From NCBI GenBank assembly GCA_950096585.1, contig CATNDK010000001.1:40943-104942 (forward strand): DNA of 64,000 nt, in the 5' to 3' direction. Shown here piece after piece: positions 54,566 to 62,878 of the stretch. The translations under genes were made by a program, and so were the position numbers. The notes below the pieces were generated by a model that was not told where the DNA came from, did no database searches, and saw nothing but the letters and a program-made list of their open reading frames with translations. This stretch comes from Thalassococcus halodurans (lineage in GTDB: Bacteria; Pseudomonadota; Alphaproteobacteria; Rhodobacterales; Rhodobacteraceae). Every line of letters starts with the position of its first letter. Within the stretch, counting starts at the first letter, position 1.

Positions 54566-54615
54566 TTTACGTTGTTCGATTTTCTTGAAGTAGAACGAAA
54601 GAAGGCAGGAAAGAC

Positions 54616-55413
54616 GTGTCGGTTCCAGACCACATCAAGGGCATAGCCGCGGCAACGGCTGCTTCCGTTCTGCCGCATTTGCGGTTTGAAAACAGCATCC
54701 TTGTTCTGTCCCATATGCGATCTGTCAGCACCGCGCTGACCCACGTTCTGGCGACGCACCCCGAAATCTGGGGATATGGTGAAACACATGTGTCTTATAC
54801 GGCCGAGAGGGCACCAGGTCGGCTTTGGCTTAATCTGCTTCGTCATCACCGGTCGGGTATCGGCCGCAAGCTGATTTTGGACAAAGTGCTGCATAACGAT
54901 CTGGATCGCGCCGTCACGCCTGCGTTCTATCGGGCTAAGGCCATCTTCCTGTTGCGTTCACCTGCTCCGGCGATCCGGTCGATTCAGGCTTTGTCCGCGG
55001 CGCAGGGGTTGGCCGATTGGCAGAGTCCTGAACAGGCAGCGCGGTATTATCTGATGCGGATCACACGGTTGATGCATCATTGGAACCACTTCCCGCCAGA
55101 GCGGCGTATCGGGATGCTGTCCGAAAATCTTATGCGCGATCCCGAAGGTGCATTGGTGCGTCTGTCGCAGTTTTTGCCTGTCTCGCACCCTTTGGAGAAC
55201 CGCTACGTTGCTGAAGGTCGCGCGGCGCGACATGGCGCTGGTGATCCGACGCGAAGCCAAGATTTGACAAGGATCGAGCCGATAGATGTCGATGTGGATT
55301 TATCTCTGCCTGTCGGCGTTGATCAAAAACTGGCCGCGCAATGTATTCAGGCTTATCTTACGGCTTCGGACCTGATGGGCTTGACCGAACATGCGTTAAA
55401 CGATCGGGGCTAA
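54616..55413 (+). CDS. Sulfotransferase-like protein
   Basis: A 265-residue protein with sulfotransferase-type PAPS-binding elements: ILVLSHMRSVSTALTHVLATHP near the N-terminus as the 5'-phosphosulfate loop, and IFLLRSPAPAIRSIQAL as the 3'-phosphate region. The family adds sulfate from PAPS to sugars, lipids or proteins. The remaining sequence is weakly conserved. Placed among polysaccharide genes, sulfation of the polymer is plausible, though no PAPS synthesis genes are in the window. GTG start with an AGGA site. The last 56 bases overlap the convergent glycosyltransferase gene. Confidence 0.78.
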   Translation: MSVPDHIKGIAAATAASVLPHLRFENSILVLSHMRSVSTALTHVLATHPEIWGYGETHVSYTAERAPGRLWLNLLRHHRSGIGRKLILDKVLHNDLDRAVTPAFYRAKAIFLLRSPAPAIRSIQALSAAQGLADWQSPEQAARYYLMRITRLMHHWNHFPPERRIGMLSENLMRDPEGALVRLSQFLPVSHPLENRYVAEGRAARHGAGDPTRSQDLTRIEPIDVDVDLSLPVGVDQKLAAQCIQAYLTASDLMGLTEHALNDRG

Positions 55414-56263
55414 CCTTTCCCCGTATCCAGTCTTTCAGCGCGGCACGATTGCCGCGGGCCCGTCCGGCGCGATCGATCCAGTTTTCCGGACGAAACTGTT
55501 TCAGATGGTTTGCGAGGATGTTTTTCATCGCCAGTTTCAGCAGAAACATGGGCGGTATATGCCCCTTGCCGGACAGGTAGATGGGGTTGGCGACCTGACT
55601 GTATCCCAGCATTTCGCCACTGCTTTCGCGACCCAGCTTTGTGCCGCAATGAACGCCGGTGACGGTATTCACCTGAACCATTTCGCCAGCGACGCGACTG
55701 GCAAAATCAACGTCTTCCTGCCAGCCGTAAAGCGGCAGTGCCTCATCAAACCGCGTGTCGCCAATGGCTGCTGTTCGGTAGGCCATGTTGCAGCCGTACA
55801 GACCCACAAGATTGCGCTTGATCGCGATTGGCACCGGCCCCACTGCCGGACGATTCCGGAGCATGCTGCGGGAGTCTGAAGCATCTATTCCGCGGGAATG
55901 GATACCATCGGCCAAAAGCGTGCCGTTCATTCCAGCGGCATAGGGCAGGGCGGCGAATGCGCGTGAAAGCTGTTCCAAGGCATCGGCGCTGGGCATGTAG
56001 TCATCATCGATGAAAAAGACGATGTCGCAATGGTTTGAAAGAATGCTCAGAGCATGGTTGCGCTGCTTTGGCAGGCCTTTTTCTGCAAACTCAACGCGCA
56101 GGGGCAGTTTGGCCGTGTATCGTGTCAGGTCGGGTATGTCGCCGGGCTGCGTCGCGACGATGATGATCTCATGTGCCGGCTGCGTCTGTACGGTCAAAGT
56201 ATCAAGTGTGTCAGGCAGAATGCTTGCCCGGCCACAGGTGCAAATGACAACGGAAACGCGCAC
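55358..56263 (-). CDS. Glycosyltransferase family 2
   Basis: A 301-residue GT2 enzyme with the GT-A fold opening SVVICTCGRASILPDTLDTL, the metal/nucleotide motif VFFIDDDYMPSADALEQL, and a catalytic-type segment GWQEDVDFASRV (ED motif). It would add one sugar to the lipid-linked repeat unit. It is co-oriented with the upstream sugar transferase gene, 3 bases away. The gene is convergent with and overlaps the sulfotransferase end by 56 bases; the overlap codes for protein in both frames. Confidence 0.88.
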   Translation of the reverse strand: MRVSVVICTCGRASILPDTLDTLTVQTQPAHEIIIVATQPGDIPDLTRYTAKLPLRVEFAEKGLPKQRNHALSILSNHCDIVFFIDDDYMPSADALEQLSRAFAALPYAAGMNGTLLADGIHSRGIDASDSRSMLRNRPAVGPVPIAIKRNLVGLYGCNMAYRTAAIGDTRFDEALPLYGWQEDVDFASRVAGEMVQVNTVTGVHCGTKLGRESSGEMLGYSQVANPIYLSGKGHIPPMFLLKLAMKNILANHLKQFRPENWIDRAGRARGNRAALKDWIRGKVSPDRLTHVRSSPSGPKP

Positions 56264-56266
56264 GGC

Positions 56267-56938
56267 TTACAGACCGGACCGTTTCAAAACACATCCAATC
56301 GTGCGGAACAGAATGACCAGATCTTTGCTGACCGAGACGCCCGATGCATAGCGAACATCCATGTTGATCCGCGTATCGTAGTCGACTGCATTGCGGCCCG
56401 AAACCTGCCAAAGGCCGGTGATCCCAGGGCGCAGTTTGAGGTAGAAATTGCTGTGGCTTCCATACAGTCGAAGTTCGTTCAGTGGCACAGGGCGGGGGCC
56501 GACAAGGCTCATGTCGCCGATCAAGACATTCCAAAGCTGGGGCAGCTCATCCAGGCTGGTTTTCCTGAGCAGGCGTCCAAGCATCGTCACCCGCGGATCG
56601 TCGGTAATCTTCCGTCCCTTTGTCCATTCGGCACGGGCAGCTGGGTTTCGGTTCAATAGGTCTTGCAGCTGAGCCTCGGCATCTGGGCGCATTGTTCTGA
56701 TCTTCCAGCACGTAAACATCCTGCCGTTTCGGCCAACCCGTTTGTGACCGTAGAATCCGGTGCCGCCATCAAGGCGCGCCAGTACCCACAAAAGGGCCAC
56801 GACGGATGCCACTGGCGCCGCCATCAGCAGCGCCAGACAGACATCAAGGCCCCGTTTGCCGTGCCGTTTGTAAAACTGGTTTCTGGTCTGGCTTTCGGGG
56901 AAAGCAATGGTGCTGTGGATGGGAGTGAGATCGGTCAT
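56267..56938 (-). CDS. Second initiating sugar transferase (ExoY/WcaJ family)
   Basis: A 223-residue enzyme with one hydrophobic helix (GLDVCLALLMAAPVASVVALLWVL), CWKIRTMRPDAEAQL, then LDELPQLWNVLIGDMSLVGPRPV and LRPGITGLWQVSGRN, the full ExoY/WcaJ set. It transfers the first sugar phosphate to undecaprenyl phosphate. Together with the paralogue at 26.5 kb it implies two distinct repeat units or two polymers. It precedes the GT2 gene in the same direction with a gap of three bases. Confidence 0.92.
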   Translation of the reverse strand: MTDLTPIHSTIAFPESQTRNQFYKRHGKRGLDVCLALLMAAPVASVVALLWVLARLDGGTGFYGHKRVGRNGRMFTCWKIRTMRPDAEAQLQDLLNRNPAARAEWTKGRKITDDPRVTMLGRLLRKTSLDELPQLWNVLIGDMSLVGPRPVPLNELRLYGSHSNFYLKLRPGITGLWQVSGRNAVDYDTRINMDVRYASGVSVSKDLVILFRTIGCVLKRSGL

Positions 56939-57012
56939 AGACGTTCCCTGATGTCGCGCGTTCCAATTCTAGTTTGCGCGCTCAGGAGACGTTTCTTGTG
57001 GTTACTATCGGG

Positions 57013-59190
57013 TTAAAAACCCGAAGATAATGCAGGTTTTATCGCACCTTGTTGCGGGTAGCCGCGCGGTTCGGTGCGCGGGTCTGTCCATGACATCACG
57101 ATACCTTCGGGAACGACGCCGATATTGCGCAAAGTGGCCAATCCATCCGCAACTGATCCGCGTGCCGTAGCGCCATATTGAACGACGAACAAAACCTGAT
57201 CGACCAACGGCGCGATGCTCAGGCTGTCAGACACAGGAAGCAAGGGAGGTGCGTCGACGATGACGATATCGTAGCGATTTTTCAGGTTGGCGAACAATGC
57301 GCGCAGAACGCGACCCGAGTAGATCGGCGCGCCGACGGTTTCCGGCCCGATCCCTGCAAAATCAAAGCTAAGATCATCGGCTGAATGAATAACTTCATCC
57401 AGATCACAGCCTTGCGTTAGGTGCGCATGTAGGTCGGGCCCCGAGAACAAACCGACCTGACGTGACAGGCTTTTCTGGCGTGTGTCCAGATCGAGCAGCA
57501 CCACAGACCGCCCCATGCTGGCAGCCGCATTGGCAAGGTTCATCGCAGTCGTGGTTTTGCCTTCTCCGGGCATCGATGACGTCATCATAATGACCGAGGC
57601 TTCGTCATTCATGCGTTTGGATAGAACCGTCCAAAGCTGTCGGATGCGTTCAAGGTAAAGGCATTCTGATGCGGCACTACGTTTGATGGGCAGGCGTGTC
57701 AGAACGCGGACACCTGTTGCCCTTTCAATGTCCGGATCGCGGCGGAAACCCTTTTCGAGGATCTCCATCAAAAGCGCGAGGACCAGACCAAGGCTAAGGC
57801 CCAGAGATGCGCCAAATCCTGTCATCAGTTTGATCCGCGGTGCAGAGGGCCCCGCAGGGATTGCCGCCGCGTTGACGACTTTGGCCTCTGCCCGTTGAAT
57901 TTGAAGCTGTGCACGGGTGTCGGCAAGCCGCGTCAGCGCCGTCTCGTAGCCATCCCGGATGGCATTTGCTTCGGTTTCAAGCTGGCGCAGGGTCAGTGAG
58001 CGCTCTGAAATATTGGAAATGCCCCGCTCGATTTCCAGAATATCGGCTGACAGGCTTGTCTCGCGCGCAGCGAGGGCCGTGATGTTTTCCGACAAGTTGC
58101 GTTTTTGTTTGGTAACTTCCCGCGCAAACTCAGATTCAACACGGCTGATTTCAGCATCCAAGAGCCTGCGTTTCGGGTGGTTTGGTCCGTACAAAATTGA
58201 CAGGCGTGCCTCTTCCTGAACAAGGCTGCGGCGCGTTGATTGAAGCGCCGCGATGGCTGGATAGGCGTTGGGCTGAAGATTGACCTCAAGCAAGTTTTCC
58301 GCAGGAATAGACTCTAATATTTCCAGCTCTTCCTTGATCCGTGTTTTATCGGCACGCACAGAAGACAGCGCTTGGTTCAGCGATAAGGCCTGTTGCTCCA
58401 ACACCTGAGGCGAGGCGCCCGCGTAGTCCAGATTGTCCTTTTTCGCTTGCTCGACCCGCTGTTCTGCTTGGGTCAGTTCGCCTTCACGCAGTGCGACCTG
58501 ATCTGATAGCCAATCCGTCGCTTTTTCGATGACTTTTTGCCGTTCGCGAAGCTGGGTTTCGAGGTAGATCTGGGCAAGCGTATTGGCGACTTCTGCCGAC
58601 AACTGGGCAAGCCCTGTGGTGACCGAAACCTCAATCACATAAGACTCATCAACTCGTTTGATCCGCAACCCGTTTCGCAGCGACTGAACGATGCGATTCA
58701 GCCGTCGTTCTTCAAGCGAAATCAGTTCGAAATCCTGTTGGTCGTAAGAACTGATGCCAAGGGCGCGGCGGATGTACTGGGCCAATCGCGTGCTAAGTCC
58801 CTGCGATGCGAGGCCGGGATCAATGGGGGTGAATTCATCAATACCGATACGCTGGACAACCCGTTCCAACAAAGTTGAAGAGCGCAACATTGCTATTTCG
58901 TTGGCCATAACCGGATCGGAAATATCCAGATCAGACACGACCTGATCTGACGAGGCGGCCAGCTGTTGTTGTCTGGGGTCCAGCAACAACGTGGCGCTGG
59001 CGGTGTACTGTGACGGCTTCATTGCGGTCAGGACAAACATCGCAACAGTCGCGGCAAGTGTGATTGCCAGAACCAGATTCCGCCGACGCCAAACACCGAC
59101 AATCAAGCGCAAGAACTCACCATGGTCGTCAGTGCTCCGCTGGTCAGCGTAGGGGCTTTGCCCGATGTCGGTATGATGCGTGTTTTCCAT
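57013..59190 (-). CDS. ExoP/Wzc-like chain-length regulator, no Tyr-rich tail
   Basis: A 725-residue protein of the same class as the one at 24-26 kb: transmembrane helices at the N-terminus (NLVLAITLAATVAMFVLTAM) and near residue 460 (GFGASLGLSLGLVLALLMEI), with coiled-coil between, and a kinase-like domain with Walker A SSMPGEGKTTTAMNLANAAA, Walker A' VVLLDLDTRQKS and Walker B DIVIVDAPPLLPVSD. The C-terminus (PRGYPQQGAIKPALSSGF) has one tyrosine in place of the usual cluster, so autophosphorylation would be reduced or occur elsewhere. It is the chain-length regulator of the second locus. Confidence 0.9.
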   Translation of the reverse strand: MENTHHTDIGQSPYADQRSTDDHGEFLRLIVGVWRRRNLVLAITLAATVAMFVLTAMKPSQYTASATLLLDPRQQQLAASSDQVVSDLDISDPVMANEIAMLRSSTLLERVVQRIGIDEFTPIDPGLASQGLSTRLAQYIRRALGISSYDQQDFELISLEERRLNRIVQSLRNGLRIKRVDESYVIEVSVTTGLAQLSAEVANTLAQIYLETQLRERQKVIEKATDWLSDQVALREGELTQAEQRVEQAKKDNLDYAGASPQVLEQQALSLNQALSSVRADKTRIKEELEILESIPAENLLEVNLQPNAYPAIAALQSTRRSLVQEEARLSILYGPNHPKRRLLDAEISRVESEFAREVTKQKRNLSENITALAARETSLSADILEIERGISNISERSLTLRQLETEANAIRDGYETALTRLADTRAQLQIQRAEAKVVNAAAIPAGPSAPRIKLMTGFGASLGLSLGLVLALLMEILEKGFRRDPDIERATGVRVLTRLPIKRSAASECLYLERIRQLWTVLSKRMNDEASVIMMTSSMPGEGKTTTAMNLANAAASMGRSVVLLDLDTRQKSLSRQVGLFSGPDLHAHLTQGCDLDEVIHSADDLSFDFAGIGPETVGAPIYSGRVLRALFANLKNRYDIVIVDAPPLLPVSDSLSIAPLVDQVLFVVQYGATARGSVADGLATLRNIGVVPEGIVMSWTDPRTEPRGYPQQGAIKPALSSGF

Positions 59191-59259
59191 GGGCCCAACG
59201 AGTTAAGTATTCCGTCCTAATCCTTTCCGGATCACGTTTTTACTTTTCTAAAAACGGGA

Positions 59260-59274
59260 TTAACGAATGCTTAA
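59260..59274. promoter_or_regulatory. Second CtrA-type TTAA-N7-TTAA site, at the flippase 5' end
   Basis: TTAA (59260-59263), seven bases, TTAA (59271-59274). It overlaps the upstream candidate start codon (59267) of the flippase gene. One exact match of this kind is expected by chance about once in several windows, more often in AT-rich gaps. Confidence 0.35.
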
Positions 59275-60829
59275 AGCTCGGCATGCGACGGTTGGTTTCA
59301 CCACCAAATGCACGGCTTACGGCGTCTTGATGTCCATTTTTATTGCAACTGCAAAGAGACGGGCCTTGGGGGCCTTATCGCTGGGTTTAACCGTGCTGGG
59401 GCCGGCATCGCAGCAGATCGCATCACTGGTGATTGCTCTGGCCGCCGCTGCGGTTTTAAGCGTTTCTGATTTCGGGACCTATGCCTTGGCCATAGTGTTT
59501 GTCGAGGCTGGCATCCTGCTGATCTACACCGGCTTTCATCACTTCATTACAGTTGAAGACGATGACGAGTACGTCCTTTTGCCAACCTGTTTATGCTTGA
59601 TGGTGGGGATCAGCGCGGCTTTCGGCCTTGTCTTGTTCTGTTTGGCCCCGTTCCTTGCCGTCTGGTTCGAAAGCCCCGAGCTGTCGTTGTTGTTGCAGGT
59701 GCTTTCCGTTTTGCAGCCCGCTGCCGCGGTGGTCGGCTGGTGTTCGGCTGTGTTGTTGCGAAAGGGCGCGACGACCACCTATTTTACCGGTCTTTTATTC
59801 AGCAACGCCGCATCGGTTTTTATCGGCGTTCTCGGTTTACTGGTGTGGCCGTCTGTATTCGCGCTGCTTGCCTACCGTGTTGTGCGTATCTGCATTGGGT
59901 TGGCAGTGTTCTTGTGGGCCGTCCCCGTTAAACCCACGCTTGGTTTCAACCGATCCTTGGCCAGACGGGCCTTTGCTTTCGCGCGCAGCTTATACGCCGC
60001 GCGATTTCTTGGGTATTTCGGCAATTTCGGCGCAGACCTTGTGCTAGCGGCCATGTTTACGACGGCAGAGTCCGGCCTTTACAGGTTTGCAAACCGTCTG
60101 GCGTCGGCCTCTGTCGATGTCGTCGCGCTGCCGATCAAAACGCTTGCTCAGTCACGCTTCGGTCAGGCCGCGCGTGAGGGTGCCGGATTGCAGGGAATGT
60201 TTGAGGTGTTTGTTACCTACCTCGCCTTCTTCGGTGGCGGGGCGGTAGCAACCGTGACTCTACTTGCGGAAAGCGCCGTCGCGGACTTGTTTCGACCAGA
60301 GTATCTGCCCGCCGCCGCACTTGTCGGGTATCTGGCCTGCCGGTCCATTTTGATGGCGATCGGGGACCTGACCGAACCGGTCTTTGCTACACTCAAGAAG
60401 ACAAAAATCAGTCTCTATTATAGCGTAATCAGTACATTTTTAACGCTGACAGCGATCACGCTTAGCGCGCCATACGGTGTCGGGTCAATGGTGGTCGCCC
60501 TTTCGGTTGGAGGGCTTGTTTCGACGGTGGCCGCTGTCGGTTTGATCTTAAGGCACACTGATCTGAAGATACGGCCCTTGCTGGTTCCGCTGTTCAAAAT
60601 CGTCGTTGCACTTAGTGGGTTTGCGTTTGCCTTGGGTGGCATTCTGGACGGCGTTGACTTGGGCTTTTTCGGTCAACTTATTGTTGCGGTTTGCCTAGCG
60701 CTGTTCACTACTCTTTTCGCGGCATTGATCGGGGCTTTGCCGGGTTTCGGATTGCCCCGTGGTACATCTTTCAAAAACCCCAGCCTTCCAGATGTTCCCA
60801 AACGCGTTGTGCGGCAGCGTCCCATGTAA
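59267..60829 (+). CDS. Oligosaccharide flippase (Wzx-like)
   Basis: A 520-residue membrane protein with about 12 to 14 transmembrane segments in the MATE/Wzx pattern (ASQQIASLVIALAAAAVLSVSDFGTYALAIVF as the first pair, in parts). It would flip the lipid-linked repeat unit across the inner membrane. The frame opens at ATG 59267, but the stronger family start is MSIFIATAKRRALGALSLG at ATG 59330; no decisive ribosome-binding site is seen for either. The 3' end overlaps the convergent GT4 gene by 59 bases. Divergent from the ExoP/Wzc-like gene. Confidence 0.83.
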   Translation: MLKARHATVGFTTKCTAYGVLMSIFIATAKRRALGALSLGLTVLGPASQQIASLVIALAAAAVLSVSDFGTYALAIVFVEAGILLIYTGFHHFITVEDDDEYVLLPTCLCLMVGISAAFGLVLFCLAPFLAVWFESPELSLLLQVLSVLQPAAAVVGWCSAVLLRKGATTTYFTGLLFSNAASVFIGVLGLLVWPSVFALLAYRVVRICIGLAVFLWAVPVKPTLGFNRSLARRAFAFARSLYAARFLGYFGNFGADLVLAAMFTTAESGLYRFANRLASASVDVVALPIKTLAQSRFGQAAREGAGLQGMFEVFVTYLAFFGGGAVATVTLLAESAVADLFRPEYLPAAALVGYLACRSILMAIGDLTEPVFATLKKTKISLYYSVISTFLTLTAITLSAPYGVGSMVVALSVGGLVSTVAAVGLILRHTDLKIRPLLVPLFKIVVALSGFAFALGGILDGVDLGFFGQLIVAVCLALFTTLFAALIGALPGFGLPRGTSFKNPSLPDVPKRVVRQRPM

Positions 60830-61859
60830 ATCGAGATGCCTGCTGCTGTGGGCAATCCAGCGCGGTCACGTGACCTGTGCAAATCTTGGCAATGTGCTGT
60901 GCCCAATCAGATGGCTGCACGTCGTGCACGACATAGCCCGCTTTTCCGACAACTTCGGGCAGGGCCCCATAGGGCGACACGATGGGGTGCTTTCCAAAAT
61001 ACATGGCTTCCAGCGCTGGCAGGCCAAAGCCCTCTTCCAGCGACGGGATCAGAACGGTTTGTGCGGCTTGATAGAGCGCGGCCAGTTCTGCGTCGGGGCA
61101 TCGGCCCGCAAAGATGACATTCGAAGGAACGGTCACGCCGGCACGCTCAAAATCTTTTGAAGTTGCGTTGCCAACCAGAACCAAGGGGATGTCGCCCAAC
61201 CGTTGATCCCTGAATACATCAATCAGGAAAGCCACGTTTTTATGCGGTAGAAGCGAACTGAAACCGAGGCAGAAGGGTGCACCGGCCGCTAATTCCAAAC
61301 GCTTCAGAACTGCGGTGTCAGGTTTGGTGGATACGACGGCGCTGGGGCCGTTTGGGACCACCCCTATGGTGTCCGTATGTCCGATCCCGAGCGCAAGTAT
61401 CGCCCGCTTTGAATGCTCGGACACCGTTAAAATCCTATTGCCGTTCGCGCCAGCCCGCCGAGAGGTCAGCTGCCGCCATTTCCGTGCAGGGAACCCGTAA
61501 GACTGCGGCGTGCGAAAGACGTGAGCATCGTGCAGCATCGTGACGTAGCCGCTGCCTTGAAGCGGGACTGAATTGAACAGGCCCACTGGCACGCCGACCT
61601 CGCGGAGTTTGGGCATATAAACCTGATCCCACACCGCACCTGTGGATTGGCCGGTGGCGATGACAGACCGGGATAGTTGCATCGCGCGGTTTTCCAGCGG
61701 TTTCGGCACGGCAAGTTGTACTTTCCATCCGCGCTCATCCGCCGAGGTGATCAATGCTTTGGTCAGGTTCAAAGCCACCGCGTTCACGGCGCTGTTTGTG
61801 TCCTTCAGAAAGCGCCCGTTGATTACGATTGACCGTGCCTTCACCGCCAACCCAGCCAT
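60771..61859 (-). CDS. Glycosyltransferase family 4
   Basis: A 362-residue GT-B enzyme. The N-terminal half has VVINGRFL-like start (SIVINGRFLKDTNSAVNAVALNLTKAL) and the C-terminal half the GT4 donor-binding segment PSLEEGFGLPALEAMYFGKHPIVSPYGALPEVVG, in which Glu residues bind the nucleotide sugar. It would extend the repeat unit in the cytoplasm. It overlaps the next upstream gene (acyltransferase) by 19 bases and the convergent flippase by 59 bases at its 3' end. Confidence 0.9.
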   Translation of the reverse strand: MAGLAVKARSIVINGRFLKDTNSAVNAVALNLTKALITSADERGWKVQLAVPKPLENRAMQLSRSVIATGQSTGAVWDQVYMPKLREVGVPVGLFNSVPLQGSGYVTMLHDAHVFRTPQSYGFPARKWRQLTSRRAGANGNRILTVSEHSKRAILALGIGHTDTIGVVPNGPSAVVSTKPDTAVLKRLELAAGAPFCLGFSSLLPHKNVAFLIDVFRDQRLGDIPLVLVGNATSKDFERAGVTVPSNVIFAGRCPDAELAALYQAAQTVLIPSLEEGFGLPALEAMYFGKHPIVSPYGALPEVVGKAGYVVHDVQPSDWAQHIAKICTGHVTALDCPQQQASRFTWDAAAQRVWEHLEGWGF

Positions 61860-62878
61860 TTCCCAATACCCGCGCGATTGGCGATTTGGCCTGCCAACAA
61901 GGGAATAATTAGCCCGAGAAGGGTCGCTGCGCAGATGATCACGGCCCAGTCTGTAATGCCGATTTTCAGCAATCCGATGCGGGTGCCTGCGGTTATCAGG
62001 ATGTGCAACACGAAAATCGGCATCGTGTTCTGTCCGATAAGTCGGAGCACCTGCATGACTGGCGTATCCGGCATATTCAGAGCCACATACTGGCTTGCTC
62101 GGTAGAGTAAAAACGGCCCTGCAAATGCCGCTGGCAATAGCCAGATTTGTGACGCGGGATACGCATCTTTATTGTCGATTGGCAGGGTCCAAAGCATTAG
62201 CAAACTAAGGACCGTGATAATAGCGGCCACCGTTGTCGATGATTTCGGGAAGGGTCCGGAAATCTGCGCGTTGGGGATCATCGTTCCGAGGATAAAGAAG
62301 CCGATAAAACGGGTCTGGTCGGGTAACGCGGGTAGGATGTATTGCGCGCTGATAACGGCCATGCCCAGTGCTGCACGGACCGTATTTGGCGCCCCTTTCA
62401 CCGCGCGGGTAATTAAAATTGCGATGCTCAAATAGTAGAGAAACCACATCACTGCGGGCGGTTTCCACAGAATGGTCAAAGGATGAAAGCCGGTCATCGC
62501 GGTATTGGTATAGGCCCGCATTAGAAAGTGGGCCGACATCAAAACCAAGCTCCACAACAGGTAGGGCCAGACCAATCGGGACCAGAACCTTGCTGCAAAA
62601 ACATCTGTTGAAAGGGTGATCAGCCTGGGTGCCAGATAGCCCGAGATCATGAAGAAGAGCGGCATATGCACCGCATATATCGCGGTCAAAACCCGTTCGG
62701 TGTTGTCTGAGATCAGGCCAGCGCCAAGCGCACCAACCAGCGCATGGCCAAAGACCACAAGGACCATCGCAAAGCCGCGCGCAATGTCCAAACCCACGTC
62801 GCGATTTTTGACCCGTGTCAGGGGCGCCGCGCGCAGGTTCGGAAGAAACTCAGCCCTTTGCGCCTTGTCCCCGTGCAT
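61841..62878 (-). CDS. Acyltransferase 3 family membrane protein
   Basis: A 345-residue protein with around ten transmembrane segments and the family opening RDVGLDIARGFAMVLVVFGHAL, whose His and Arg are the conserved catalytic residues, and the VHMPLFFMISGYLAP motif. The family acetylates or otherwise acylates sugars of exopolysaccharide or lipopolysaccharide. Start ATG 62878 overlaps the manC end by 29 bases; a start further in would be possible. It lies upstream of the GT4 gene and overlaps it. Confidence 0.88.
   Translation of the reverse strand: MHGDKAQRAEFLPNLRAAPLTRVKNRDVGLDIARGFAMVLVVFGHALVGALGAGLISDNTERVLTAIYAVHMPLFFMISGYLAPRLITLSTDVFAARFWSRLVWPYLLWSLVLMSAHFLMRAYTNTAMTGFHPLTILWKPPAVMWFLYYLSIAILITRAVKGAPNTVRAALGMAVISAQYILPALPDQTRFIGFFILGTMIPNAQISGPFPKSSTTVAAIITVLSLLMLWTLPIDNKDAYPASQIWLLPAAFAGPFLLYRASQYVALNMPDTPVMQVLRLIGQNTMPIFVLHILITAGTRIGLLKIGITDWAVIICAATLLGLIIPLLAGQIANRAGIGKWLGWR

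Noticed and set aside
54555-54569. Near CtrA site TTAA-N7-TTTA before the sulfotransferase gene
   Set aside because: One mismatch, and it overlaps the 28-bp palindrome that explains the bases better.
54127-54894. 255-codon minus-strand frame across the polymerase-sulfotransferase region
   Set aside because: It overlaps the polymerase 5' half and the sulfotransferase 5' end and covers the divergent promoter and palindrome, and it shows no protein motif.
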